Shown here piece by piece: positions 8,253 to 19,335 of a stretch of 42,903 nucleotides of DNA. The translations under genes were made by a program, and so were the position numbers. The stretch lies in NCBI GenBank assembly GCA_003427395.1, contig BFEA01000066.1, positions 3,423,124 to 3,466,026 of the forward strand, read 5' to 3'. The stretch's first letter is position 1, and each line of letters begins with the position of its first letter. This DNA comes from Chara braunii. Its lineage: Eukaryota; Streptophyta; Charophyceae; Charales; Characeae. Below the pieces are notes generated by a model, which searched no databases, was not told where the DNA came from, and saw nothing but the letters and a program-made list of their open reading frames with translations.

Positions 8253-9625
8253 TTGGACGTGGCCATGATCAAGATGGCCAAAATTTGGACGGTTGATTAT
8301 GTTCCATGGAATGATAGACCAACCAAGTATGCCCTAAAGGAAGAAGCGAAAGTAGTAAAGTACCTTGACAAGAAGATTGCATCTAATGTTGCTGAACCTG
8401 CTGATGGACCGTATGCTAACCACTGGTTTTGGTTCTGGAAACCAGGGGGCGGGCTAAGATGGATACAAAATCTTCAGAAGCTCAATTTTGTGACGGTACG
8501 TGATGTAGGTAGTCTTCCCAATGCTGATCTTCTCTCTGAATCCTTTGTTGGTCGATGTATGCATTCTTTAGTTGATCTGTATTCTGGCTATGACCAGTTC
8601 CGTATTGATCTCACTAGCCGACCAATGACTGCCATGCACACGCCAAGGGGACTTGTCCAAATGTGTGTGGTACCTCAGGGTTGGACTAATGGTGTGGCGG
8701 TAGTTCAAAGGGATATGATCAAAGTCATGCAAAATATTTCTTTGAAATAACCAGCCCCTACATTGATGACAATCCTGTAAAAGGACCTCTGGTGAGAGAT
8801 GAGACTTTGGTCGCAGGAGGAGTCAGAAAGTTTGTCTGGGAACATGCTGAAGGGGTAAAGATGGTTCTAGAGAGACTTCAGAAATATAATGTCACTGCCG
8901 GCAGACCAAAGTCCCTTCTCTTTCAACCAGAGGTGATAATTTTGGGCTTCAGATGTTTCTCCAAGGGTAGGAGTCCAGATCCCAAGAAGATAGATAAGAT
9001 TCTAAACTGGCCTCTGTCTCTCAAGAAAGTGATAAACGTCAGGAGCTTCTTGAGAGTCTGTGGGTTTTGGAGGATTTTTATTCCTCACTTTGCTACCCTT
9101 GCAGAGCCCCTGAGGGAGATGGTAAGGCAAGGGACAAACTTAGCATGGAATGACAAAAGACAGGCTGCTGCAGAAACATTACAAGAAAAATTAAAAGATG
9201 GTGGTGTAGTGTTGAGAGTGTCATATTATGATGATGAAGAGACAAGACCTTTCATCATTGAGGCGGATGGAGGACCAGTTGCTCTGGGTGGAGTGCTCAT
9301 TCAGAAATATGAAAATGAGAGAGAGAGACCTCTGAGATTTGAGAGCAGGAGTCTCAACTCAACAGACAGAGGCTACACTCAATTCAGAAAAGAACTACTG
9401 TCAATCATCTATAGCCTCAGGTGCTTTAGGCACTACGTACTAGGAAAAAGATTCATCTTGAGGACTGATGCATCTGCTGTGATTGGTGCCATTAAAAAGC
9501 ATCAACAAGTGGATCAAACAGTCAGCAGATGGATCACCTTCATCTGGACATATGATTTTAAACTGGAAAAGATTCCCACTGAGAAAAACAGAGCGGATGG
9601 CCTAAGTCGGATTGAGTGGCGATGA
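8187..9625 (+). pseudogene. pol: Reverse transcriptase and RNase H of element A
   Basis: It would copy element RNA into DNA and remove the RNA strand. The RT part (to 8750) shows ANHWFWFWKPGGGLRWIQNL, GSLPNAD, LVDLYSGYDQFRID with the first catalytic Asp, and VVPQGWTNGVAVVQRDM. A frameshift near 8730 precedes TAA 8748-8750. The other frame carries the catalytic YIDD at 8759-8770, followed by NPVKGP and FVWEHAEGVKMVLERLQKYN. The connection segment has ILNWP and VRSFLRVCGFWRIF. RNase H follows with FIIEADGG, FRKELLSIIYSLR, LRTDAS and NRADGLSR, so its acidic residues appear present. Catalytic motifs therefore survive in both halves although the frame is broken. Confidence 0.9.
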
Positions 9626-10114
9626 TGTGAATGGAACAATTGAAGAATCTGCCTATGTTGATAATTTCCTTAATGAAAAAGATGACGAGGATTATGAAGC
9701 GCCATGCTCTTACAGGTGGAGTCTGTGGCCAGAAGAGAGAGACAGCTGGGAGAAATCCCAAAAGCATACGTCTATGAGTCGATTCTAGGGAAAGAAGAAG
9801 AAGATGAACCAAACGACTGGTATGCTAGGGTTAATGCAGCAGCAGTGACTGCTCATGAAATTGGGGAAAACTTAGGTTCAAAGGAAGAGGAAGAGAGTGA
9901 AAAAAAGGAAGAAGATATATTTTTCTTCTTTGAAGAATATGATGAAAGTTATCAAGAGATTGACAAGAAGATGGAAAAGGAGCAGCTAAAAGAATATTAC
10001 TGTAAAAATTTAAGGAAGAAATTCAGACCAAAAAGAGGACATCTCTTTGTGGATGGTAAGGGAGGCCTACCTCCACTAAGAGTGGTCTGTGGTAAAGAGA
10101 GCCAGTTAGATTAA
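9626..10114 (+). pseudogene. RNase H-integrase linker of element A
   Basis: An ORF at 9704-10114 is strongly acidic (EEEDEPNDW, SKEEEESEKKEEDIFFFFEE), then basic (NLRKKFRPKRGHLFVDGKGG). The last part, with LFVDGKGGLPPLRVV, resembles the strand that normally leads into the integrase zinc finger. A frameshift near 10100 connects it to the next frame. No enzyme domain is seen. The stretch 9626-9703 is presumed linker as well. Confidence 0.5.
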
Positions 10115-11160
10115 TTGTTGCACTACATGAAGGGGTTGCTGGTGGGCACAGGGCTGCTGAGGCAATCTACTCCAAAACTGTCAAACTCTACTTTTGGCCT
10201 GGCATGAGAGACATGATTTTCAAATACTGTAAATCATGTGTGTTATGTCAGAAGAGGTTTACCACAAGAATGATTGAACCTTTATTTCCCACTATCCTGG
10301 TAGAGTCAGGTAGTAGAGTTCATTTGGATCTCATCACTATGGCTGTATGCAAAGGTGAGATGAGATATATATTAAACATGAGAGATAATTTTTCTGGATA
10401 CGTTGAGGCAAAAACTCTGAAAAGAAAGACAACCGAGCAAGTGGCTGATTGGATAGAGGAAGTCTATCTTAGGTATCCTTTTATCAGAGAATTTGTCTTA
10501 GACAGAGGATCATAATTTAGATGTGAGGTTGTCACAAGAATTACACTCAGATTGTGTGTCAGAATTCGGTATGTGACTACTTACCATCCTCAAGCGAATG
10601 CACCTGTTGAAAGAGGTCACAAAACTTTGAAAGACTCATTAGCCAAGTGGTATAAAGGGAATCTCAACAACTGGCCAAAGGTATTAAGAGTTGTTGTATA
10701 TGTTGATAATATCACAGTCAATAGAACTACTAGTTATGCACCTTTTACACTGTGGTATGACCGTTATGCTACACTACCAATTGAGAGTATTGTCAAGACA
10801 TGGTCAAGTCAAGAAAGCGACAGAGACTATTCCATCTCAGAGCTCCTCCAGATTAGAATGAGACAGATGTCAGAAGTAGATCAGGCAGTGATGGATGCTG
10901 CAGAAAGAATGACATCCAACAAGTTAGCAGATCAAGAGAGATGAAACAGAAAAAGATACATAAGAAAAGAGAAATTGAAGATTGGAGATGTTGTCCTTCT
11001 GTTTGACAGTTCTTTGAGACACAATGGACTAAAAGGTTGGAGCCAAGATGACTTGGTCCTTATAAAATCATGGGAGAGGCAGAAGGCAAGGTTTATGAGA
11101 TCTTAGAAATTGACTGAGAGTGGTCAGTAGAGGGACTTCGTGCCTTTGGCTAAGGACCTG
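10115..11160 (+). pseudogene. Integrase of element A
   Basis: Integrase joins element DNA to the host chromosome. The HHCC zinc finger is intact: LHEGVAGGHRAAE gives the two His and CKSCVLC the two Cys. The DDE core shows VHLDLITMA (first Asp), EFVLDRGS (second Asp, 10498-10512) and YHPQANAPVERGHKTLKDSL (Glu). TAA 10513-10515 falls at the residue after DRGS, which is normally Gln, so CAA to TAA is likely. TGA at 10942-10944 and a frameshift near 11030 follow. The other frame then carries the LGPYKI motif typical of the integrase C-terminal region. Confidence 0.88.
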
Positions 11161-11171
11161 TTTTCGCTCGG

Positions 11172-11444
11172 ATGAGGGAAGGGACCTCTCTGAGATCAGC
11201 ATTTCAGTACTTCCTTGAGACTGACGGGGCGTCTTCTAGGAAAGAAAAAAGAAATTCCCAGCTGAGGGAAGGGACCTCTCTGGGGTCAGCACTAAGCATC
11301 CTTCTTGAGACTGAAGGGAGGTCTCCTGTAAGGGCTTGGTGTTGGTTATCATGTTGTTGTTCAGTGCCTCTTGAGACTGACGAGAAGTCTCTTGAGAAAT
11401 GTTTGTTCTGTATGGGGCGTGAGCAATCTTCTTGTGGGTCATGA
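11172..11444 (+). other. Repetitive ORF after integrase
   Basis: This 90-residue reading frame contains the repeated words MREGTSLRSAFQYFLETDG, LREGTSLGSALSILLETEG and SVPLETDEKSLEK. These reflect DNA repeats starting at about 11172, 11262 and 11360. It could be a repeated Pol tail or non-coding repeated sequence. The alternative integrase frame appears to run into it. Nothing supports an independent gene. Confidence 0.35.
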
Positions 11445-12238
11445 TATGCTTGCCTGATTGTCTGTTCCTGGGAGTCTTCTTCTCTAACCTAAGGATGCGT
11501 TGATTGTCGGGGCCAGCCAGAGCCTTACTGCAGTAGGTTGCAATCTGGTGGGGTCAGCAGGTCCCCGACGCGAGTGTCGAATTCCGTAGTTGGCTGAGGC
11601 TAAGACTCCGGGAGTCTGGCCTATGAGGTCAAAAGGGGTTAGCTGGAACCCTGCCGCAGTTAGAGGATGCAATCCAGTGAGGTTCGCCAGAGCCTGGAAC
11701 TGTGGTTAGACCGGGTCCCACGTTCAAAAGTCTGGGCATGGCAGCCAGCGCCCTTGGTCAAAAACTGGTGGGTGAGCCGGTCCCCGACCGTAGTGGTCAA
11801 ATCCGGGTTCGGGACAGTTTGACTGACGAGACGTTTACTGTCATAGGGTGACCAGACCCTCTATAGTCTGGGTGTCCTGGCGAGAGTGCCAAAGGGCTGT
11901 CATACTCGAGTAGTGGGTATGCTGGTACTGACCTGGAGGCAGGTCAAAGGGGCTGTCAAGACAAAAGGTCTGACTAGTCCTGGCCTGAGGCGGGCCGAAT
12001 GAAGTATGTCAGACTGACGGAACGTTTGGCATTCCTGGCCAGTGGTGGGCCGAAACCAAGGCAATCAATAAGTCCTGGGTGTGTTTGTTATTTATTATTT
12101 ATTATTTTATTTATGGGTTTTATTTTAAATTGTTAATGCTTGACTGCTGGTTATCAAAGGGTCTGCTTGCTGGGGCATAGTTGTTGTCTGTGGGGCTCGC
12201 TGTTTTTGCAGGTATACAAATCCTTATCTGAAGTTTTC
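11445..12238. other. Non-coding 3' region of element A
   Basis: No credible ORF is seen. The DNA is mildly repetitive: short phrases such as GGTCCCCGACG (11563, 11782), CCTGGCCTGAGGCGGGCC and CCTGGCCAGTGGTGGGCC (near 11980 and 12034), and TCAAAAGGGG or TCAAAGGGGC recur at irregular spacing. An A/T-rich run of TTATT words lies at 12086-12115. It is probably the stretch between pol and the 3' LTR. Confidence 0.5.
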
Positions 12239-12425
12239 AGACCAGAGAAACGAAAAAAGGGTTTGGTATCCCCTCCCTTTTATCTGAGAAGTTGAGGAGA
12301 CGCCTCACTCAGATCAGAGAAAGAAAACAAGGGTTTGGTATCCCCATCAGGCGCTTGAGAAGCTGAGAAGACGTTTCACTCAGACCAGAGAACAGAAAAG
12401 AGGGTTTGGTATGCCCTATTTCCAG
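12239..12425 (+). repeat. 71-bp tandem repeat, about 2.6 copies
   Basis: CAGACCAGAG-like starts occur at 12239, 12310 and 12381, exactly 71 bp apart. Each is followed by an A/G-rich stretch and GGGTTTGGTATCCCC or a close variant. The pieces between (GAGAAGTTGAGGAGACG, GAGAAGCTGAGAAGACG) also match. The repeat is non-coding as far as I can see. Confidence 0.8.
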
Positions 12426-12696
12426 CATGGCAGACAGAGTAAGTACCCTCGTTACTGGGGCCATCTCTGGCATAGATGCCTGATCAAGAGCTAAGGTAAC
12501 CTTCATGCGAAAGACCAGCAGTTGAACAAGTCAAATAAGCAGACAAAATCCTTCTTAAAATTTTATTTGGTGGCCAACAAGCGGCCTGGTTCACGAGGAA
12601 CTTGCATCCCTGACCTTAAGGAAGCCAAACTCTCAGGCCCTGGGACGCTGTAAAAAAAGGACTGTGAACAGAAAGTTTCATGAGCCGAAATCAGAC

Positions 12697-13170
12697 TCAG
12701 AAAGCTGAAAAGAAGTCATGCTTATACAAAATGTAAAAGACGGTCATGAGCTCGAGCTCGAAAAAAACGAGAAGGAAGAAAATGCTGAAGAGAATGCAGT
12801 GACTAGGGTGATGAGCTGACGAGATAACACATGGGACAGAGGACTGCGAAGATGGCACTATGGCCTTGCTTAGAGCGGGGGTGGAAGGAGCCCTGGGGAT
12901 ACAGGGAGGAGAGGAAGCATTGGGCGCGTCATAGCGTGCTTCAAATCTTTTTCGAAAATACTTCATTCTGTCTGGAGATGGAGTTTTCTCGTACCACGGT
13001 GGTGGCAAGTGGCAAAGGTAAGGTCGTGGATGAGCACCATAGCCACGTGACTCGTCCTCCTCCTCCTCTTCAGAACTATAATCGCGCAACACACGAGGAG
13101 GCGTCTCCTCCCTAGCCTTACCCCCTCTCCCTCCTCTTCCTCTACCCTATCCACGACGTGCTTCAGGCAT
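12697..13170 (-). pseudogene. RG-rich, acidic N-terminal fragment, possibly gag-like
   Basis: Reading leftward from ATG 13170-13168, the protein begins MPEARRG, meets TAG at 13149-13147, then continues GRGRGGRGGKAREETPPRV. An acidic run SSEEEEEDESRG, then YLCHLPPPWYEKTPSPDRMK and YFRKRFEARYDAPNA follow. Later residues look non-native. The start has CACC before the ATG, a pyrimidine stretch ending TTTCAG just upstream (possible 3' splice site), and a TATA box 260 bp further up. RG-rich plus acidic N-termini occur in some retrotransposon Gags and in RNA-binding proteins. No catalytic domain is present. The function is unknown, and truncation by rearrangement is likely. Confidence 0.45.
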
Positions 13171-13427
13171 GGTGCTGAAATGAGAGACGGACACACTACT
13201 AAGAAGAAAAGGGAGGTATGTTACGGTAGGATGAAACGGGAGCAAGAGTGATGGACAACAAAAGAGAACGGGAGGAGGCAGTGTAGGCCGGGAAAAGGTT
13301 GTTGTCTACTTAGAGAAGAGGAGCGCGAGTAAAGTGAGCGTGTGGGAAGCCAGAAAAGCACGAGATTATTGTGCGAGCGTCACCACACAAAGCGATGAGT
13401 GAGTGAATCTACCGCTAGTCTAGACTG

Positions 13428-13435
13428 TTTTTATA
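13428..13435 (-). promoter_or_regulatory. TATA box for the opposite-strand ORF
   Basis: On the minus strand the sequence reads GGTATAAAAACAGTC. It lies about 260 bp upstream of the ATG at 13170, so a transcript starting near 13405 would cover that ORF. This is supported only by motif and spacing. Confidence 0.4.
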
Positions 13436-13980
13436 CCTGCTGATCGTGCATTCCGACCCAGCAGGGATGTTGGGTGGGGGTTTGGTATTATGTCGGAGGG
13501 CGAGGCATTCCGGTCCTCCTCTGTGTACCAAGCCCCTGCGTGGTACTAGTTCCCCGCCCCGATGCTTCGGCCTGTAGACGCGTCCTGGGCCTCTATCGTT
13601 CTTAGTACCCAGGTCGTGCCCTGGTGCAGACCAATCCTAATAGCGAGCCCTCGATAAAAGGGGTGCGCCATAGGGCTTCCGTTGGTCCACGCACGCTCGG
13701 CGCCCTGCTGTACAACAGAGCACTACCGTCTTGTGGCCATGGTAGCCGCTGGGCTCGCCCTGGGATGCGAAGGGGAAGGGACTGGCGCAGTCTTTTCTAC
13801 CGCGCGCCGAGTGCCCTGTTGCCAAGTTATGGGTTAGGTGCACGGGATAGAAGTAGTTGTCAGGGGAGAAAAAAGAAAAAGAAAAACAAAACGCAAAATT
13901 TAAACTCGTTTTTGTATGGGGAAAATCCAGTGGCCTCAGGTCACTGTGATGCTACGGTTTCCTTTCCAATTTTGAATTGC

Positions 13981-14015
13981 CGCTATTATTATTATGATTA
14001 TTATTATTATTACTT
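13981..14015 (+). repeat. (ATT)n microsatellite
   Basis: Imperfect TATTATTAT run with one GATT interruption. A sister run lies at 14257-14297, embedded in a similar surrounding. Confidence 0.8.
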
Positions 14016-14256
14016 AATTTTCCTATTTTCAGTTTTTCGCTTGTCGTTCCGTCACTTCATAGGGAGGCCAGCTGCTTGGGTTTCGAGTTCAGGCGGTGGT
14101 ATTGCGGCCTATGCAGGCCTAAACCTTAGAATATCACCGCGCGGTAGGACCTAGCTATATTGGAGGTTAGATACAGTGGGATCGGCGAGGACATGTATCG
14201 TTGTTCAGGCGGAGCTGCGACGTGGAGGAGATTTGAATCACCACCCTTTTTCTTTT

Positions 14257-14297
14257 ATGTTATTGTTATTATTATTATCATTATTATTATTACCTTA
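14257..14297 (+). repeat. (ATT)n microsatellite, second copy
   Basis: Imperfect TTATTATTATTATCATTATT run. It is followed, like the copy at 13981, by a CGTCACTTC-type sequence. Confidence 0.8.
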
Positions 14298-15080
14298 CCG
14301 CCTCTTGGACGCGGCTTTCCCTTTCATCATCGGTCACTTCGTGGGAAAGCCAACGGTTCAAATGTCTGGTTGAGGTCCACGGCCTGAGTTGGTCGGCCCC
14401 AGGCGTCTCGTCTTAGGACGGGCTCAGATTGAGCGCCGCGCGTTGAAGCCCCAAAAGAAGGGCGACCCCCGACCGCTTCGGTAGGAGGCTTATCACCCCC
14501 TTCGTGGAGGGTCATAAGCCCCCTCCTTGCCATCGGATACGGGTACCCGATGGGAGTAGGCAGAAGCTGTATTTTAAAAGGGGGAAATGCGATCGTCGGT
14601 TTCGTGTTATGGGACCACAGTGCCGAACCTGTTGCCATATCGCAAGGATTTGGGACTGTCAAGAGTGAGGCTAGTTCATGATCGACGATTGGGGTTTTGG
14701 CATGTGGGTTATTCTCAGAAAATTACTCGGTTTTAATTTATTGCCTTATTTTAAAAACTTTAAAATTCTTGAAATCCGGTAAGGTTTGGAAAGGACTAAT
14801 CCGAGTTCTTCGTTCAGAACGCAGGGGACAGGCCTATAAGAGGAAGAGGGAGTTGAGATATCATCCGCGGCCAGTAGCCTGGTGGTACACAGGCTGTACA
14901 GCGATCTCTGGTAGAAGAGTGGCACGCTATTGGAAGTGGACGGTTTGTACGGCAGTCTACCGGACGAGGGCTGGCTGGCTATTCCAAGTGGCTATGGCGT
15001 TGCACGACTATGGGCCTGGTTACTGGTATCACCAAGCCCGGTGGAAACCCATGTCTGGGGAAGGGCCGTAGATCACTGTC

Positions 15081-15518
15081 ATGCTCAACTACGATAGGGG
15101 TGATGAGGTGAGGATGAAGATTAATGTGGAAGGGGCTAAAGAGGCGGAGATGAGGACTGAAGGAAAGCTGCAGGATGCGATTACGGAGGCGAAAGACTGC
15201 GCGGAGAGGCACTGCAGGAGGGACGGAGTGACTGCATGGTTGCAGGTAACGGTCTCGTATCATGAGACTGAGACCTCAATGGACACGGCGGACCTGGAAC
15301 AGGCCCACGTGGATAGGGACTCAGGTGGGGAAAGTGAAATGAGCGAAGCGGGAGACCGGGAAACGGATCTCAGATCCTGGAATAGACCAGGGGAGATCCA
15401 GAGGCACCACCGAGCTGTGAAGCCGGTGGAAGAGGGACCCAAGGCCAACTCTGGACAGTTGACGCCCAGAGGCCGAGGGACATGTGAGGAGCAAAAAAGA
15501 GGAAAAAGACACGTGTAG
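15081..15518 (+). CDS. Hypothetical charged ORF, doubtful
   Basis: This 145-codon open frame is rich in Glu, Arg, Asp and Lys, with segments such as VEGAKEAEMRTEGKLQDAIT and DSGGESEMSEAGDRETD. It is longer than its neighbours in this GC-rich stretch and has no microsatellite in it. No domain, start context or homologue elsewhere in the window supports it. The opposite strand is also open over much of this length, which weakens the case. It may be chance in purine-rich DNA. Confidence 0.2.
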   Translation: MLNYDRGDEVRMKINVEGAKEAEMRTEGKLQDAITEAKDCAERHCRRDGVTAWLQVTVSYHETETSMDTADLEQAHVDRDSGGESEMSEAGDRETDLRSWNRPGEIQRHHRAVKPVEEGPKANSGQLTPRGRGTCEEQKRGKRHV

Positions 15519-15519
15519 A

Positions 15520-17400
15520 GAGTGAGACAGACAGCGGAGTCGAGCGGGCTGAGCACGAGGACGGAGAGTGAGCCTACCGCGTTCCTCAGGACAAGTGGGC
15601 TCTTAGAGCGGGACTGACGCCGAAACTAAGGGGGGGGGAAGAAAAGCGTGCCTACGCGCGCGGTAGGTGGACGTGCGAGAGAGAGATGCAATGAGAAGGT
15701 CAAAGAGAGTGTGCTGGGGTTGACGTCAATACTTACTTGCACGCTTGTATGAAGTGTGCGTTGTTGCTTCCGGTAGGAAGTGCAGGATGGGGCATGAGAG
15801 AGAGAGTCTGAATAAGGGAGTCATCCTGAAAAGGAGCGACGACAAAGCTGGCGAGCTCGCGGAGTAGGATTGATGTCAACTGTCTCGTGCAAGCTCGCAC
15901 GAAATCTAGCTTGGGCCCTGCGAAAACAGAGAGAAGAATGACATGTGGAGTCGGGAGAGCGAGGGGATGCCAACAAAAGAGGTAGACTGCGCTGACGAGC
16001 GGAATGCGCGATTTTGCTGGATACAGTTGACGCCAACAACTGTCCCTAAGCACGCTTGCCGTGCATGGTGTTCACATAGTTACAGTGAGTTTTAGTGATG
16101 AGGCGAGAGATTGGGAAGAATGGTGTGTGACCGCGCCACGTGGCCTGAGGGTGAGCACCCATTCGAGTTTCTTGTAGCCCAAAGGGAGCGGGCCGATAAG
16201 CCGTCAGTCACTGTGAGAGCAAAGAGGGAGCGAAGTGAACGAGAAGGAGAGAAAAGAGGACCAGGCAGGAGAAGAAGGGAAGGGACTCTCCTCACTACTT
16301 GTTGACATCATGTGTCTAACTAGAGCCGCTTACAGGGACGGACACTTGGTGAAAAGACCAGGGTCGTTAACACGGCTTCCGCGAGCGAGTCAACACGAAG
16401 GTTCAAGAAGCTCGGTTACGTCAAGGGCAGAAGCGATAAGTGTGTGATGATCGATAGAAGCCTGGCTTTAGCGTTACAAGATGGTCTCGCCCCGTGACAT
16501 CTCATGAAAGGAACTGATGTGTGTGTGTCAGTATGCTGTCAGCCGTGAACGGTTCTTGATGATCAACTGTTTGACCCTTGGACCGTAGGAGTGAGCTTAT
16601 CTTTTTTTTCTCTCGTTTCTCGCGTGTGATCTGAGTCACTGCAGCTTAGAGATCGTCAGGGAAGGAGTATGGTTAAGATTGAGCCTTACGTGCGTGACTT
16701 GATCTGAGAGACGAGCGCGCATGGAAGTTTTCAGTGACGGATTGTACCTTTTTCGTGTTCAACATCTCTAGTGTAGGGAAAATAACCTCCTCACTCCGCT
16801 GTAATAAGGGTGTCCTTGGTTGAATCGCTCTGTTAGCGGAGGGCTACCAATTGCTCCCTCAGTCGAGCCACCGAGAAGGTGCTAACGTGGATCCGTCAAT
16901 TAGAAAGGGCGAAAAGGCTTACCTTCATTGGAGACTGTAGGTCCCACTGACTTTTGCTGCTAAGTTGAATTGAGGCTACTTGCGTTGGCATGAAAGGACT
17001 CAGAGCAGAGACTACAGCTTGAACGATCTTATTAAAGACCTTTCTGTGCCCTTGGTGCACTTAACACGGGGATGAGGAGTTTGTGAGCAGTCATACCAGT
17101 CGTTATTGACACGCTTGAAGCAGGGAGGAATCTGGTCTGATACTGAACACAACAGTCCATGCAGGTATGGCTGAGGAGTGAGAGTTATGCGACAATGAAT
17201 CGGGGTGATGAAAGTTTGAGACTGTCTTGGCTTTGGTAATGATAAGGAAACTTTGTCTACAGACCAAAAGTAGCATCTGATCTAATGAGACCGATTCTGA
17301 AGTCATCCCGCATGTGACTCAGTTGCACGGGAAGGTACGTGATAGTTGTCGTGATTTGCACTTTTCTTCTATCCTTAACCTTGCTTATGTGTCACTCGGA
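15520..17400. other. Gene-free stretch upstream of the LTR TATA box
   Basis: I see no coding sequence. The DNA is purine-rich, with GAGAGAG and GAAGAAGG words and scattered CG-rich tracts. It probably belongs to the U3 part of the 3' LTR or to sequence between pol and the LTR. The boundary cannot be set because the matching part of the 5' LTR is outside the window. Confidence 0.4.
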
Positions 17401-17407
17401 TATAAAA
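17401..17407 (+). promoter_or_regulatory. TATA box of the element A LTR
   Basis: TATAAAATTT occurs here, and the LTR-derived fragment in the leader begins to match this LTR at 17430, about 29 bp downstream of the start of the box. That spacing is the usual distance to a transcription start. It suggests that R begins near 17430 and that the inserted fragment derives from an RNA 5' end. Confidence 0.55.
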
Positions 17408-17513
17408 TTTGAGTTTGTTTTGAGCGGTGTTTCGACCTTTGTGGGATATTTATAACAGGACGCTGTGCTCTTCAGACCAGGATATCGTGGAGGAATTCTC
17501 TGCTCGAGTTTTA

Positions 17514-17538
17514 CTATTATTATTATTATTATTATTAT
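17514..17538 (+). repeat. (TTA)n microsatellite in the LTR
   Basis: Pure TTATTATTATT run. The corresponding place at 823-843 is interrupted by CATT and TTT, so the run differs in length and purity between the two copies. Confidence 0.8.
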
Positions 17539-17700
17539 TGTCCAAAGTTTGTTGTTACTTAAATGTAGCAGCTCCGCTGCTCATTAATGAGGGAATGGGA
17601 AGGGCAACAACACCGGGCTTGACAAAATGCCTCTGATTCTAACTGCTTGACACGGATATAGAGTTAATGTGAGTAATTTGTCTCAATTTTAACCTCCTTG

Positions 17701-18045
17701 GATGATTCTTGTTGGACGTTGGCTACAGGCATCAATCAGGGATGTCTGGATATCTACTCCTGTTATACTGAGAATGCCAAAACTAGTCCCCATCCAGTAG
17801 GAACTTAGCGATTAAATAGGCAACCCTTTTTAATTGTTNTTTCCTTCCCTTACAACTCATCACTCGGGCCCAACATTCGCAGGGGTATGATCTCAATCGC
17901 ACTCTTGGGGTCAACCAGGGCGAGTGTTCATAGGTCAGTATGATCTCGCGCTTGAACAATCACACAGATAACCGCACAAACCATGTAACTGTACAAGCAT
18001 CTGCGGAAAGATCACACCACCATCTGATCGTACAAATTATGTCAC
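17701..18045 (+). repeat. Partner of the inverted LTR segment
   Basis: Reverse complement of 1021-1365, of equal length (345 bp). Left flank: AACCTCCTTG. Right flank: CTAGGAATCAC. Both flanks are shared with the other copy in the same orientation. Confidence 0.85.
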
Positions 18046-19335
18046 CTAGGAATCACAGATAAGGACCGTTGATAGCAGCTTCAATGAACTCACTAGTGCG
18101 GGCGACTGTATTCTAGTGCCTCCCTGCGCTTAGTGGAAAAGAAAAATATATATATACATATATATATAAATATATGCACGCCTACTAGATCTGCAAACGA
18201 AAAGGGGTGTTATGTGATATGCGTTGTGATCTGAATTTGGTCGACTACACGCCAAAGGGCCTTGTTTCCCTAATCTTGTACCGGAAGTGAAAGATACGGT
18301 AAGGAGGAGGGATGCGGAAAGCATGGACACCCTGGTTGTGACGTGTACTTTGCACCAGTCGAGAACGGAGGTCTGGGAAAACAGGGTGTTGAGAGAAACT
18401 GAGGAAAGCAAGAAGTTTTTGAGGAAGTTTGTTATGGAGAACACATAAAATCATGATAAACCTATCGAGTACGTTTTCTCTATCTGCGAGCCAAGTGGGA
18501 AGCCTCATAGTACTGTTTCATCACTGGAAAGCCTGGAGCAGATCAAGGCAAGAACCTAAGAGTGCATAAGAATGGTCTGATCTCTGTCTCAAAGGTCCCC
18601 TTTAGTAAATCCGGTCTGTAAGCAATATACAACGTTTGATACTCCTCACTGTTAACAGAGGGTGGTGTTGAGTACTGTTGATCAATAAGCAGGACCCGAC
18701 ACTGCTAATAGTGTTTCTGTGCATAACGCGACTATCAGTATGCAGGGCTCAGTAATAATGGCAACAATCAACCAACGAATCAATCAATTCTCGATCAGTA
18801 TTCGGCTCATGATAAGGCAGTACTCTATCGGTATTATAACAGTACCCCGGATGCATGCACATTGGTCAGCAAAACTGCGGTTGCTTCTAATCATTGAGGG
18901 ATCTTAGCATGAAGGTTCATTACTGTGGCAGATCTTAGACGAATATCGAATCAACAGTTATTTCATCATTCAAATATCCAGCAATCAGCAGCTAAACAGT
19001 TTTTCGTGATCAAACATATCAGTTCTCGGATCAGCATTAGGATCAGCGCTCTGACCAGCATTTTGATCAGTATTTTGTTTCTCAATCAGGTAATTGATCA
19101 ACGGTCACTCAATCAACAATCACTTAGCCGGCAATTATTCGATCAGCTATTCAGACCTGCAATCTGGAACCACAGTCAGAAAGAGCAACTGGAAACTGCA
19201 GCCAGGGGGCAGTTTCACTTTAAGAATTAACAATAAAAAAATCATCCAGCTATCAACAACCAGCTATCGACAATGAGTTCTCAGTGATCAGTTCGTAAGT
19301 GACCACCTAGTCAATCTGCATCAACTAGTCTACCC

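Larger units (their letters stand above)
13440..14690. other. GC-rich non-coding stretch with (ATT)n and a degenerate repeat
   Basis: No supported gene. (ATT)n-like runs at 13981-14015 and 14257-14297 are followed in each case by TTCCGTCACTTCATAGGGA or the related ATCGGTCACTTCGTGGGAA. These appear to be two degenerate copies of a unit about 275 bp long. The ORFs here cross the microsatellites and are not believable as genes. Confidence 0.5.

Noticed and set aside
13201-13219. Polypurine tract and LTR start (AAGAAGAAAAGGGAGG then TGTTACGG)
   Set aside because: It would give a 7.3-kb LTR, and on the other strand the same bases are the pyrimidine stretch before an ATG. It stays an unproven candidate only.
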